DNA of 64,000 bases from Phyto melanocephala. Taxonomy: Eukaryota; Arthropoda; Insecta; Diptera; Rhinophoridae. The position numbers and the translations under genes were made by a program. The DNA is taken from contig OW799233.1 in the NCBI GenBank assembly GCA_941918925.1, positions 79,425,797 to 79,489,796 of the forward strand. Reading direction: 5' to 3'. Shown piece after piece: positions 46,442 through 58,084 of this stretch (the first letter of the stretch is position 1; every line of letters starts with the position of its first letter). The notes under the pieces were generated by a model. The model saw only the letters and a list, made by a program, of their open reading frames with translations. It had not been told where the DNA came from and did no database searches.

Positions 46442-47701
46442 ATGCCATTAGTTCGTAGCTGTGGAAATATTCCAGCACAGGTAGAGCAGGAAGGTGATGC
46501 TGGAGATAATAGGATAATAGATAATGCGGGGGGGGATTATGTCCAAAATGCAACCAACACAGTAAGGAGACCGAAAACTCGTCTACAAACTCGTAGAGAG
46601 GCGGCTGAACAAGGTATTGATAATAATCAGGTACAACGTATAGTCGATGAATCTTTGAGAGAATTTAGGGAGGAGGTACTAAATATGATTACGGATGGAT
46701 TTAGGGATTTTTCGTTGAATAATCAACGACCAAGATGGCAAGATAGATTTGATTACCGAAGGGAAAGAGATGTGGATGAGGGAAGTATAACCTCACAGAA
46801 TGAGCGTAATGAAAGAGGAAATAGAAATACACGTTGTTTTGATAGAGATTTAAACCGTAACTCAGAAAGAGTTTTAAATGTAATTCGAAATTGGCGAATT
46901 AGATTCACTGGGGATTCTTCTGAAATTACGGTTGATGAATTCATTTACAGAGTTAATACTCTTACACAAGCCAATTTACGGGGTGATAATAACCTATTAT
47001 GTGAGCATGCACATATGCTATTTGAGGGCAAGGCGTTAAAGTGGTTTTGGAGGTTTCATAGGAACAGTGGGGAAATAGTTTGGGAGGACTTATGCGAGGC
47101 GTTAAAACGACAATACAAGGACTTCAATACAGACTATGACATCAAGGACGAAATTTTACGACGAAAACAAAGACATAATGAAACATTTGACGAATATTAC
47201 GATGCAATAGTAGCATTGTGTGACAGACTGCGAACGCCGATGACAGACTGCGAACTTTGTGAAACAATCCACAGAAACTTGAAACCAGAAGTAAGACACG
47301 AACTGTTACACCTGGAAATAACTCGTGTTTCCCAGTTGAGACGTGCTGTACGGAAACATGAGAATTTTATAAAAAATATGTCGACTGCTAACTTTAATAA
47401 GCGCCCATATCAAAAACAGAATGTTTCCGAAGTTTTTGATTATAATGCCAAATTGGACGATGATTGCGAAGTAGTGGATAATGACGCAGAGGTATGTTTA
47501 GTGGTACAAAGTAACCAGTGCTGGAACTGCGAAAAGGTTGGCCACAGTTTTATTGACTGTTTAGAGCCTAGAATTGTGTTTTGCTACGGGTGTGGTAAGA
47601 AGAACACATATAGGCCAAACTGCCTAAATTGTGCTTCAAAGCGGGGAAACGGGATGAAGGATGTCCGTGCGAAGAAGGACGGGCATCCGAAGCGATGTTA
47701 G
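46442..47701 (+). CDS. gag: Gypsy gag with zinc knuckles
   Basis: The open frame extends back to 46397, but the ATG at 46442 (MPLVRSCGN) is the likelier start because upstream codes for no gag-like residues. About 419 residues: acidic N-terminal region, capsid part (WRIRFTGDSSEITVDEFIYR, FEGKALKWFWRFHRNSGEI, YYDAIVALCDRL), then CWNCEKVGHSFIDC (C-x2-C-x4-H-x4-C) near residue 355 and CYGCGKKNTYRPNC, where the usual His is replaced. The stop is at 47701. A following frame at about 47630-47961 carries the linker to protease, one frame back, so expression needs a frameshift. Confidence 0.85.
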   Translation: MPLVRSCGNIPAQVEQEGDAGDNRIIDNAGGDYVQNATNTVRRPKTRLQTRREAAEQGIDNNQVQRIVDESLREFREEVLNMITDGFRDFSLNNQRPRWQDRFDYRRERDVDEGSITSQNERNERGNRNTRCFDRDLNRNSERVLNVIRNWRIRFTGDSSEITVDEFIYRVNTLTQANLRGDNNLLCEHAHMLFEGKALKWFWRFHRNSGEIVWEDLCEALKRQYKDFNTDYDIKDEILRRKQRHNETFDEYYDAIVALCDRLRTPMTDCELCETIHRNLKPEVRHELLHLEITRVSQLRRAVRKHENFIKNMSTANFNKRPYQKQNVSEVFDYNAKLDDDCEVVDNDAEVCLVVQSNQCWNCEKVGHSFIDCLEPRIVFCYGCGKKNTYRPNCLNCASKRGNGMKDVRAKKDGHPKRC

Positions 47702-47957
47702 GAGCTGCAAGTTTCAATAAACGGGATATGACTTACAAAGTTTTAAGACTGGAAAAATCAGCTATGATAATACAACCAAAAGTGACAATTAAACCTGATA
47801 TGACTAAAATTCACCCACTACAACGACCTTATCACATACGTCTAAAAGAGTATGAACAAGCTAGGAATAGGATTTTTAATGATCGTAATAACAATGTACA
47901 GAAATCTAGTAGATCGTCTAGGAGAATTCGGGATTTCTATAATCGTAGGAAATATCT

Positions 47958-50900
47958 GTGATATCATCATTGGTGAGTAAGAATAATGATAACAGACCAT
48001 ATATTTTGCTTACCATTCAGGGTAAGAACTATTTTGCCTTGTTGGACAGTGGCGCGAATGTAAGCGTTATTGGTGGAAATTTTTGCAACGAAATTATTCA
48101 TAACGGAAAGTATAAACATGGTGTGGGAAACGTCAAAACTGCAGATGGACAAAAACAGCGGATGTGGGGGACCGTGGATTTGGATATCGTATATAACAGT
48201 CAAACTAAATTAATAACATTTTTAGTAATTCCATCTATGACTCAGGATATCATTTGTGGCATGGATTTTTGGGAAATGTCTGGTCTTCAAATTGCTCCTA
48301 TTAAAAATGTGAACGAAGTTGTTTCGGAAGAAGATGCAAATAAAATTCCCATGACGTTACAACAAAAACAGCAGTTGCAAAGAATCATAGATTATTTTCC
48401 GAATTCAGAACGTGATGGTTTAGGATGTACTTCCTTATTGGAACATCAGATTGATACTGGAAACGCAACCCCAATAAAACAAAGATATTACCCAATATCT
48501 CCAGCTAGGGAGAAAACGCTATGCAGTGAAATTGACCGTATGATAGAATTAGGTGTTATTGAGGAATGCACGACATCACCGTGGTCATCTCCTGGGGTTT
48601 TAATTGTAAAACCTGGGAAGGTACGTTTTTGCTTGGACAGTAGAAAACTTAATTCCGTGACAATAAAAGACGCGTACCCTATTCCGATCATAGACGGACT
48701 CATTTCTAGACTTCCTCCAATTTATTATATTTCTAAAGTGGATCTTAAAGATGCATTTTGGCAGATTAAGTTGGATGAAGCCTCAAGACCTAAAACAGCT
48801 TTCACAATCCCTAATCGGCCTTTGTACCAATTTACAAGAATGCCGTTTGGATTGTGTAATGCTCCTCAGACAATGTGTAGACTGATGGACCAAGTCATTC
48901 CGTACAATTTGAAAGCAAACGTGTTTGTTTACCTCGATGACCTACTTATAATTTCTAAAGACTTTGACGAACATTTACAGCATTTACAGGAGGTGGCTAC
49001 AAACATTCGTAAGGCCAATTTAACTATCAATATTAAGAAAAGTAGTTTTGCCATTCGACAGGTGCAATACTTGGGTTATATAGTTGGTGATGGAGCATTG
49101 AGAGTCGATACTGAAAAGGTGAAAGCCATTTCCCAATTTCCAGTACCCAAGTCCGTGCGACAACTTCGACAATTTTTAGGTATGGCCGGCTGGTATCGTA
49201 GATTCATCGATGACTTTTCTACCATTACATTTCCTATGACAGAACTGTTAACTAAAAATAAAACCTTTACATGGACGGAAGATGCCCAGAAGTCTTTTGA
49301 GGTGATTAAAGAAAAGTTGACTACGGCACCTATTTTAGTTCATGCTGACTATAAAAAGCCATTTTTTGTGCAATGCGATGCAAGTACAGTGGGAGTAGGT
49401 GCAGTGTTGTTTCAACTGAATGACGTGGGAGACGAAAGACCAATAGCTTTTATGTCTCAAAAGCTAAATAAAGCTCAAAGAAATTACTCAATTACGGAGC
49501 TGGAATGTTTGGCAGTTATAATAGCAATTAAAAAATTTAGAGCTTACATCGATGGTCATGAATTTACGGTTATTACTGACCACGCAAGTCTGAAGTGGCT
49601 CATGAGGCAGAAGGACCTGTCAGGCCGATTGGCCAGATGGGCTCTCAAATTACAGGGATTTGACTTTACAATTGAGCATCGTAAAGGAAAGTATAATGTT
49701 GTACCGGATGCATTATCTCGAGCATTTGAAAGTGATCCAAACGTGTTGGAAATAGAAATGGAAATACTGCCTTCTATTGACTTAGAATCTAGCGCATTCG
49801 GTAGTAAAGAGTATAACCGGCTTAGAGAGGAGTTTCAAAATTCTCAGTTACCAGATTATAAAGTTGTGGACAGATTTATATACAAAAAAACTAATTTTTC
49901 CGCAGGAAATGTTGATGAATCAGATTCTTGGAAACTTTTTGTCCCCGAAGATCTTCGGAAAGACGTAATGTATGCTGCTCATAACACTCCGAATGCAGCA
50001 CATGGCGGAATCGCCAAAACAGTACACCGGATACGTAAATATTTTTATTGGCCGCATTTAGTTTCCGATGTAAAGAACTACGTATTGAGTTGTATGCAGT
50101 GCAAAACGTCCAAGACACCAACGTCATCACTTAAGCCACAGAGAGGCCATTTCAACGCCTATACATAGATCTGATTGGACCCTTTCCACGTACCAAAGGC
50201 GGAAACATAGGCATATTAATCATATTAGACCATTTTACTAAATTTACCTTTTTGAAGCCGTTGAAAAAGTTTGTAACAAAACCAATTATTGAGTACCTGG
50301 AAAAAGATATTTTCACATGCTATGGCATACCGGAAATAATTGTTTCAGATAACGGTAGCCAGTTTAAGTCGAAGGAATTTAAGAAGTTAATGACAATAAA
50401 TGGGATAAGTCATCAATTCACTGCAGTTCACAGCCCGCAATCTAATGCGAGTGAGAGAGTAAACCGATCGATTAACGAAGCTCTCAGATCATACATTCGT
50501 GATGACCAAAGAAAATGGGATGAATATTTGCCAAGTATCAATAGTGCTATCCGCAGCAGCGTACACCAAACGACAGAACGAACACCTTACGAACTGGTTT
50601 TCGGACAGACAATGATAACGCATGGACAGGACTACAAAATTTTACGGAAACTAAAACTTTTAGCAGAAACGGACACTAAAATTGAAAGACAGGACAATTA
50701 TTCTTTACTGCGGGACTCTATTCGGACAAAGATTAGACAAGCGTATGATCGAAACGTTAAATATTATAATTTAAGAACGCGGATGAGGGAATATAATGTT
50801 GGTCAGGAGGTCATACGAAGGAACTTTGCTCAAAGTTCACAGGGGAATAACTTTAATGCAAAATTAGCACCTACCGGGATTGGAGCTATAGTGAAAAGAA

Positions 50901-50990
50901 AGATAGGTAACGTCAATTATGAATTACAGGATGTGGATGGAGGTTATAAAGGAGTTTACCATATAAAGGATATATGGTCTTGATATAGTA
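47958..50990 (+). pseudogene. pol: Gypsy pol, frame-broken in integrase
   Basis: First frame 47958-50168: protease LLDSGANVSVIGG, reverse transcriptase KVDLKDAFWQIKLDEASRPK and FVYLDDLLIIS (YLDD), RNase H VQCDASTVGVGAVL and ITELECLAVIIA, and the integrase HHCC finger (HNTPNAAHGGIAKTVHRIRK, CMQCKTSK). A 1-nt shift near 50140 then ends this frame at 50168. The catalytic core continues in another frame to 50983 with VSDNGSQFKSKEF and SERVNRSI (D and E) and a C-terminal part. The first integrase Asp lies just after the break. With no other stops, this looks like a single recent mutation (or a sequencing error); the protein as written cannot integrate. No env frame. Confidence 0.9.
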
Positions 50991-51069
50991 CGATAGTCTA
51001 AAGTTTTTGTAACTGCAAGTCACATTTTTCAGATTAAATTCTTCAGCATGTATTGAATTTCATCTGCTT

Positions 51070-53254
51070 TGTGATGATGACTTGGCTAAGTCAAAGTCTG
51101 TTCAAAATTATGAGAGATTTGAGATTATTTTACTATCTAAGTTTTTTTAATGTAAAAAAAAAAAAAATTTTTCTACTATTGGAAAAAAATTATTTATATT
51201 TTTTTTTATTACCTGGGTTTTAAATTTCAATAATTTAGATATTTGAAAAAACTGAATTTTTTTTTCGAAAAAAAAAGGATAGAAAAAATTTTAAGAAACG
51301 GAGTCAGACACAAAAAAAAAAAGAAAAAGTTAACAATAAAAAAAAAAAAAAATTGAATTTTAAGATAAAATATATGGGGTCTAGCAAATTTCTGGAGAGA
51401 GATTAATTTAATGAATTGTGTGCAATTAAATCCAAATTTTGGCCGATTTCAAGTTTTATTGTGGTGGTGTCATAAAATCGACGGTGTTTTCTTTATCAAG
51501 CGTTTAGTTAATTAAAGCGGTGATAATAATTTTGGCAGGCTAAGTCCTTGATTTGGTGTAAGAAGGGAACTGATCTTTACACTCGCATTTTCAAAATTTC
51601 AAATCCGTTGTACAGCTGAAGACTTTTTATAATAAAACCTGGAAATTGTGGTTACAGAAACAAAAGACAACAAAATTGTGTTGACCAGTTCGATAAAAGC
51701 AGAAAAGTAAGGCGTGGAGAATTTTCAAGGATTAACTGGAGAACATAGTATTTATTCTGACAAACACAATTATTTTAAATTATTTATATGAGTTTTAAAT
51801 CCTGGTTCTAAAGTTATGTATCGTATTAGTAATTTTAATTGGTAATTTTTTTTTCTGTTAAATTTTATTCTGTGTTCTAAATTTTAAAGTAATTCTCATA
51901 ATCTCAATTAGTGGTTTTTTTTTGCAATCATCACTAATTTATTTATGGTTTAACGTAAAGTTTGTTCTGAGTTTTTTTTTTATTTTATTCAAAATTTTCT
52001 AAATTGGTTCGGTCAGTAACTTTGGTGAATTTTAGTAAAATTTTAAATAATAGATATGCATACAATGCAATTTTAATATAAACATTCACTCGTTATTTAT
52101 ACCTAAAACATATTACTTTTACATTTGAGTGTGTAGATTTGTTAAAAGTAGGAGTATATATGTGTATACCTTGATCCTTATTATAATCTACACACATCTA
52201 CTACACTTACCCGGACATACCAAATAATTTTGATTTATTTAGAAAATAAAGAATGAAATACGCAAGATTCCACTGTCAACCGGCGCCTGCTGACGTAGGA
52301 GATAATGACTTGTAAGTGTTAATTAATTTCTTCATTTTTACATTAGTTTTTACATAACAATTTTGAATTTTTGTTTTAAAAGAAATATATTACAAATTAA
52401 AATATATAATTCCTATAATATTAAACTTTAATAGTACAACTAGAGTTGCCAGATATGTTAATTAAAATATAAATTTAAAATTTTATTAATTTTATCTCAA
52501 GGGTGAATTTTTTTTTATTTGTATAAAATAAAATAACAAAAAAAAAAAAAAAAATAATAATAACTCAGTACAACAATTTAATTACGTAGTGAAGGAAAAT
52601 AGACACGTAAATCTTATCCTAATTTGTAATTCAAATAGTTTCATTGGGTCTACCTGTAATTTTCTTTTTGTTAATATTATTAGATTTGTCTTAATTTGTT
52701 TTTTTTTTATTATTTATGTAATAGAAATAACATCACTTTATAATTGATTTTTTTTATAATATATAAATAATTGATTTGAAAATGATTACGTATATTCTGA
52801 ATAAATAAGATATCGTTTATTGTATTGTTGTCATGGAATTATAATTTGTTTTTATATAAAACGAAAGGTGACATAAATGGTATGAGGGTAGGTAGGTAGG
52901 GTATTTTTTTTTTTTTTTTTTTTTTTATTATTTTTATAGTAGGGCTGACATTAAAAGATTGGTGTGGTCAGCATGGAGGGTGGGAAAAGTCCGGTGTAGT
53001 AACTGACAGCTTTAGCTACATCTCAGTCATCAACATTTATACTCTATTTCTACATCTTTATGAGAATACTTTTTTTTATTGATTAGCTACCTAACGGAAG
53101 ATCTTTAATATATGATTCAGATATTTATATGTATATACCATAGGTATATATGTATGGGAACAGAATTTAATCCACCCCACCGACGAGCACGGCCGATATT
53201 AATAGGTAGCCCTGTTCCCCATAATCACACATTAACATGTAAAGAATCGTTACA
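51070..53254 (+). repeat. 3' LTR, 2185 bp
   Basis: Near-identical to 43335-45518; differences were noticed at about ten sites (for example GGTATAGC/GGTCTAGC, AATAATTTGG/AATAATTTAG) and in homopolymer lengths. Confidence 0.95.
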
Positions 53255-53294
53255 TAATCGCACGACTTTGTAGGATAGTCAGTCATGGCCTTTA

Positions 53295-54088
53295 GCATAT
53301 ATTCATTGCAGACGGCACAATCTGTTGAAGGCGCCACTACATTTTGCAAACAATGAGGATGATGTCTTTGCTAAATATAACGTAGAACACTAGATGACTC
53401 TACTGACATTTTTGCTAACATCCTCTTTTATTTTTTGCACAAACCACAAAGGAATTTTTAGGGGTTTGTGAAAACGAAAATGACCAAAGTTTGTATACAA
53501 AAATTAACTAGAGTAATGATTTGTGCCCAACTTTACATATAGGTGTACCCACAGTCTTAAGAGGTTAAAGATTTAAAAATATTTTAAAGAAATATGCATC
53601 TGTAGATTCAAATTAAGTATTTGAATATTTACAATACATTTTTTACCCAAATTATATTTTTTACTATCTATTCTTTTGTAAAGGGTGGTTAAATTTTAAG
53701 AGCCACAGGGTGATTCAAAATGGACATTCTCAGCATTTTGCTAAAATGGGAAATTTATTTGTAAGATTTTGATTTTAAGCTTCTATAACTTTTTGCTTTT
53801 AAAAGATATTCAAACGAAATAAATTTTGTATAATTTTAAAATTTGTTAGCTGTTAGCACATGAAAATAAATTGTTTATGCTTAGAAATAATTTTTTTACC
53901 TTTTTTTTTAGGTCCAAATTTTCCTAAATTCCCATTTTTAATAGAGCATAACTTTTAGAGAACATAAGATAACAAAAAGAAATTAGCACCATTTAGTAAT
54001 ATACCACTATATATGTACATGGGACCAGACCAATTTTTGTGACACAAGGTCAAATATTTTTTGCAAAATTTTAGAGCTAAACAAATTT
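53295..54088. other. Anonymous flank with a lone mariner-type TIR
   Basis: AAAGGGTGGTTAAATTTTAAG at about 53681-53701 is the terminal repeat seen inside family B, but no partner end follows within 400 bp. The rest is A/T-rich and no gene is seen. The missing exon 5 of the host gene was not found here. Confidence 0.4.
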
Positions 54089-55362
54089 TTATACCCGCCA
54101 CCAAAAAAATTGTGGGGGTATATTCATTTTGTCATTCCGTTTGTAAGACATCGAAATATCCATTTTAGACCCCATAAAGTATATATATTCTGAATCGGGG
54201 TTTCATTTTATGACGATCTAGCTATGTCCGTCCGTCTGTTGAAAGCACGATAGAGGTCCTACCGAAAAAGCTAGGTGCTCAAATTTTGCCAGAATATGTC
54301 TTATACACAAGGTTTGCTTACAATTGAAAATGGACTCGTAATGCAAGAGTAGGTCGAAAAAACCGTGTCCTTCCAACATCGAATAAAATGGAGTTGTGTC
54401 CACCAGCATCAACGTAGAGTCATGAAACTCCAAATATATACTTCCTGAGCAAAAAAAATATTTCTCCCCGAAAATTGCTTAAATGTATGCATTAGGAAGG
54501 AAGTTATAGATGAAAATGTACGAAAATTTATACCGCGCAGTGTATTTTTCCGTATATTCAAAATTTAAAACCTAATAAAACTGACAAAATTAGATGTACG
54601 ATTCTGAAATTTTGCAGGAAGTTCTTTTTGGTCAAAGGTTTGTTCTGACGGAAAATAAATGTGACACGCCCAGTTTTACGCCCACCTCCCATATAAGGTT
54701 TTCTCTCAAATACTTATAATTTATCTATTAATAAAGATTTTGGAATAACAAAGGACTATATTGAAATATCTAAATTATATTTATTAGCAGAAACTTTATT
54801 GACACGCCTACTTTAACGCCCACTTTTATTGAAAGACTAAATTTACGAAAACATTTTACTAGCATATCGAAGTTATAAAGGGTGGTTATATTTTAAGGGC
54901 GGATGTTGATTTTGAATAAAACACAAATTATTTAGGAAATTATTATCATTTCTTTTTATAATGATAATATTTGTATGGCCAAATGGCCCCCGCGATCTCG
55001 GCAGCACACCTCGATCCGATAGTCCAAATTTTCAATGACACTGTTGATGCTCAATTGTTGGGCAAGATGATGAGGCGAGGTTGACTGCTCTTTTGCCAGA
55101 CTAGATAACCTTAACACGTTGCTCATTTGCGTATCTTTCCATTGTTCAAATTGAGTTATTCTGAGATTGAGAAATGTTCACCTTCAACATGGGCCCTTAA
55201 GATTTAGCCACATTTTACAAAGAAAGTGATACATATTTTATTATAAAGAGATTATTCCATAGCAATTAACAAAATAATAAATATTGTGCTTTAAATGTGC
55301 ACAAAATTGGTGGTGGGTATAAAAGATTCGGCACAGCCGAATATAGTGCTCTTACTTGTTTT
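54089..55362 (+). mobile_element. Family B copy 3, full length but shorter
   Basis: TATACCCGCCACC start, TTCGGCACAGCCGAATATAG and ACTTGTT end. The mariner-type MITE lies inside at 54886-55215 in a shorter form than in copy 1. Confidence 0.8.
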
Positions 55363-56131
55363 TTATAGTTTACTGTGTCTCAATGGTCAATCTTTTTTAT
55401 TTGAAATCAATATTGTGGGGTTTAGATATATTTGTCTTATATATTTGACGCCATTTTGTAGTGGCGGCGTCAAAAATTTTAAAAACTTTATAGTATACTG
55501 TATACTCATAGTCAAGCTTTCTTATTCGGTACCCATATTGACCTTCGCGGTCGTCTATAAGCTGAAAACACCTGATTTACGTTTGTAAATTTAAGGAAAG
55601 TAGTAGTATTTAGTAGCTTTTTTTTAGTGCTTATGCATATCTCAGTAATAATAATTGTTAAGACAACTGCTGACAATTTAGTGTCACCAGCGTGTCAATA
55701 AGTTAAATAGGAGCTTGAAATTTATGTATTTAAAAAAAAAATTTTTTGCAAATAACTTTCCGATTAGTGACCTATTTGTCCAAAATTTTTATGGTGATGC
55801 ATAATAAAAAATAAATTTGTTTGTAAAATAAGAAAAAAGATTACATAATTCCAGGTGAAAATAAAAAAAAAATTTAAAACGATCGCCAAAAAGATCAAAA
55901 ATTAATATATAACATTAATATTGTTCAAATAAATAAAGGAAAATTATGTTACTTACACACACAACAACTATCCTTCGTACGTAAAATACGTAAAAATGTT
56001 TTTGCACATTTTCTTAAATTCATTTAATTCTTAAAAATATCGGGCGCAGAATCATTTTTTTCCACATCCGCATTCTTCGTTCGTAATACTAAAACAGCTG
56101 GAAAAATTTATTCTCACGTTGTGGAAATATT
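55363..56131. other. Family C interior fragment then anonymous DNA
   Basis: 55440-55600 has GACGCCATTTTGTAGTGGCG, TACCCATATTGACC and CGTTTGTAAATTT as in family C. Beyond about 55830 nothing was recognised. Confidence 0.45.
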
Positions 56132-57237
56132 TTTATACCCGCCACCAAAAAAATGGTGGGGGTATATTCATTTTGTCATTCCGTTTGTAACACATCGAAA
56201 TATCCATTTTAGGCCCCATAAAGTATTTATATTCTGAATCAGGGTTTGATTTTATGACGATCTAGCTATGTCCGTCCGTCTGTCCGTCTGTTGAAAGCAC
56301 GATAGAGGTCGCACCGAAAAAGCTAGGGGGCTCAAATTGTGCCAGAATCTTTCTTATAGACAAGGTTTGTTTGGTATTGAAAATGGGCTAAATCGGAATA
56401 TTAGGAAGAGAGTTATAGCTCGAAAAGCAAGAGTAGGTCGAAAAAACCGTGTCCTTCGAACATCGAATAAAATGGAATTGTTTCCAAACGCCTTAACGTA
56501 GACTCATGAAACTTCGAATATATATTTCCTGGGTAAAGACAATATTTTCCCCCGAAAATTGTCTAAATCTTTGCATTAGGAGAGGAGTTATCGATCAAAA
56601 TGTATGAAAATTTATACCGCACAGTGTATTTTTCGGTATATTTAAAAACAAAAACGTCATAAAAGCAACAAAATTGGATGTACGACTCTAAATTTTGCAC
56701 ACTTTGCTTTTTGGTGACACGCTTTCTTGTACCGGCAAATCAATGTGCCACGCCCACTTTTACGCCCACCTCCCATATAACGTTTTACCTAAAATTCATA
56801 TAATTTCTCTATTAATAAAGATTTTGGAATAATAAAGGCCTATATTGAAACACCTCAGTTGTACTCATTCGCAAAAATAACTTTGACACGCCTACTATAA
56901 CGCCCCCTTTTCACGTTATCTACCGTTAATGAAATTTAAAAGCTCATAAAACCTCTAAAATTAGAGGTATGATGATAAATTTTACTACGTCTATCCCCCT
57001 AGGCAATTTCATTACTATGCCAAAAAATTAAGGTGCCACGCCCACTTTTACGCCCACCTCCCATATAACGTTTTACCTAAAATTCATAAAATTTCTCTAT
57101 TAATAAAGATTTTGGAATAATAAAGGACTATATTGAAACACCTAAGTTGTACTCATTAGCAAAAACAACTTTGACACGCCTACTATAACGCCCACTTTCA
57201 CTTTTGAATTGTGTCCAGACGCATAAACGTAGAGTCA
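56132..57237 (+). mobile_element. Family B copy 4, 3' truncated
   Basis: Starts TATACCCGCCACCAAAAAAA, follows copy 1 through repeated CCACGCCCACTTTTACGCCC blocks, and ends near GTCATGAAACTT where a T/C-rich run begins. Confidence 0.8.
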
Positions 57238-57279
57238 TGAAACTTCTTTTTTCTTTTCTCTTTTTTTTCTTTTTTCATT

Positions 57280-57838
57280 TGACCGATTTTTCTGAAACTT
57301 TGCACACATATCGAGCTGTCATGACTAAATAATTTTGTGATAAGAAAAGTGGGCGGGGCCACGCCCCTAAAAAAGTTTTAATTTTGAGGTACTTGCACTG
57401 GACCGATTTTTCTGAAACTTTGCACACATACTAAGCTGTCATAACCATATAATTTCGTGATTAGAAAAGTGGGCAGGGCCACGCCCATAAAAAAGGTTAT
57501 AATTTTGAGGTACTTACACCAGACCGATTTTTCTGAAACTGTGCACACATATCGAGCTGTCATGACTTAATAATTTAGTGATTAAAAAAGTTGGCAGTGT
57601 CACGCCCATAAAAAAATTATCATTTTCAGCTACTTGAACTTCACCGATTTTTCTGAAACTTTGCACACATATTGAGCTGTCATGACTATACAGTTTCGTG
57701 ACTAAAAAAGTGGGCAGTGCAACGCCCATTAAAAAAAATTATAATTTTTAGCTTTTTGCACTTGATATTCAATTAAAATTCCGAATGCATTTTTATTCAT
57801 TAAGGGGCATAGCAACGCGCGCCGGTCTTTTCTAGTAC
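57280..57838 (+). mobile_element. Helitron-like minisatellite element, family E copy 4, 5' truncated
   Basis: Four units with AGTGGGC..CACGCCC at about 120-bp spacing, then the full 3' end GCATAGCAACGCGCGCCGGT..TTTTCTAG|T at 57838. Confidence 0.8.
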
Positions 57839-58084
57839 ACAATAAATACATAAATTTTTATTTATACATTTTTTTTGTAGTCCTTGTTTGAGTTGTTATC
57901 TACGGAAACGTAGATTTTAGATATGGTACCGTTTCAGTATTTTAATCGCATTGGTGTCGTCTAATTAACTAATAACTAATGCATTAACGTGGTTGCTTAA
58001 CCTGTTAAGATATTTTTCGCTGTAAAAAAAAAAGCTAAGTTCATTTGATTTCGTGAGATTTTTTTTACGAATTTTTTTAAATAC

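Larger units (their letters stand above)
43335..53254 (+). mobile_element. Ulysses/Osvaldo-like Gypsy LTR retrotransposon
   Basis: 9920 bp with 2.18-kb LTRs, perfect 4-bp TSD TAAT (43331-43334, 53255-53258) and a primer-binding site TGGCGCCCAACGTGGGGC (45527-45544) complementary to the 3' end of a lysine tRNA. It has gag, protease, RT, RNase H and integrase, but pol carries a frame break near 50140. Long LTRs with a lysine primer recall the Drosophila Ulysses and Osvaldo lineage (from memory). LTRs differ at roughly ten positions, so it is young. Confidence 0.9.
43055..53291. mobile_element. Short TIR element (about 320 bp) split by the large Gypsy element
   Basis: Inverted ends AGGCCATGACTGACTATC at 43055 and its complement ending at 53291, flanked by TTA on both sides (43052-43054, 53292-53294). 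The parts are 43055-43334 and 53259-53291. A 3-bp TTA TSD fits PIF/Harbinger-like MITEs. Confidence 0.65.

Noticed and set aside
53167..53349. Minus-strand frame of 60 residues with MQNVVAPSTDCAVCNEYM
   Set aside because: It spans the boundary of the 3' LTR, the TIR element and the flank, so it cannot be a real gene.
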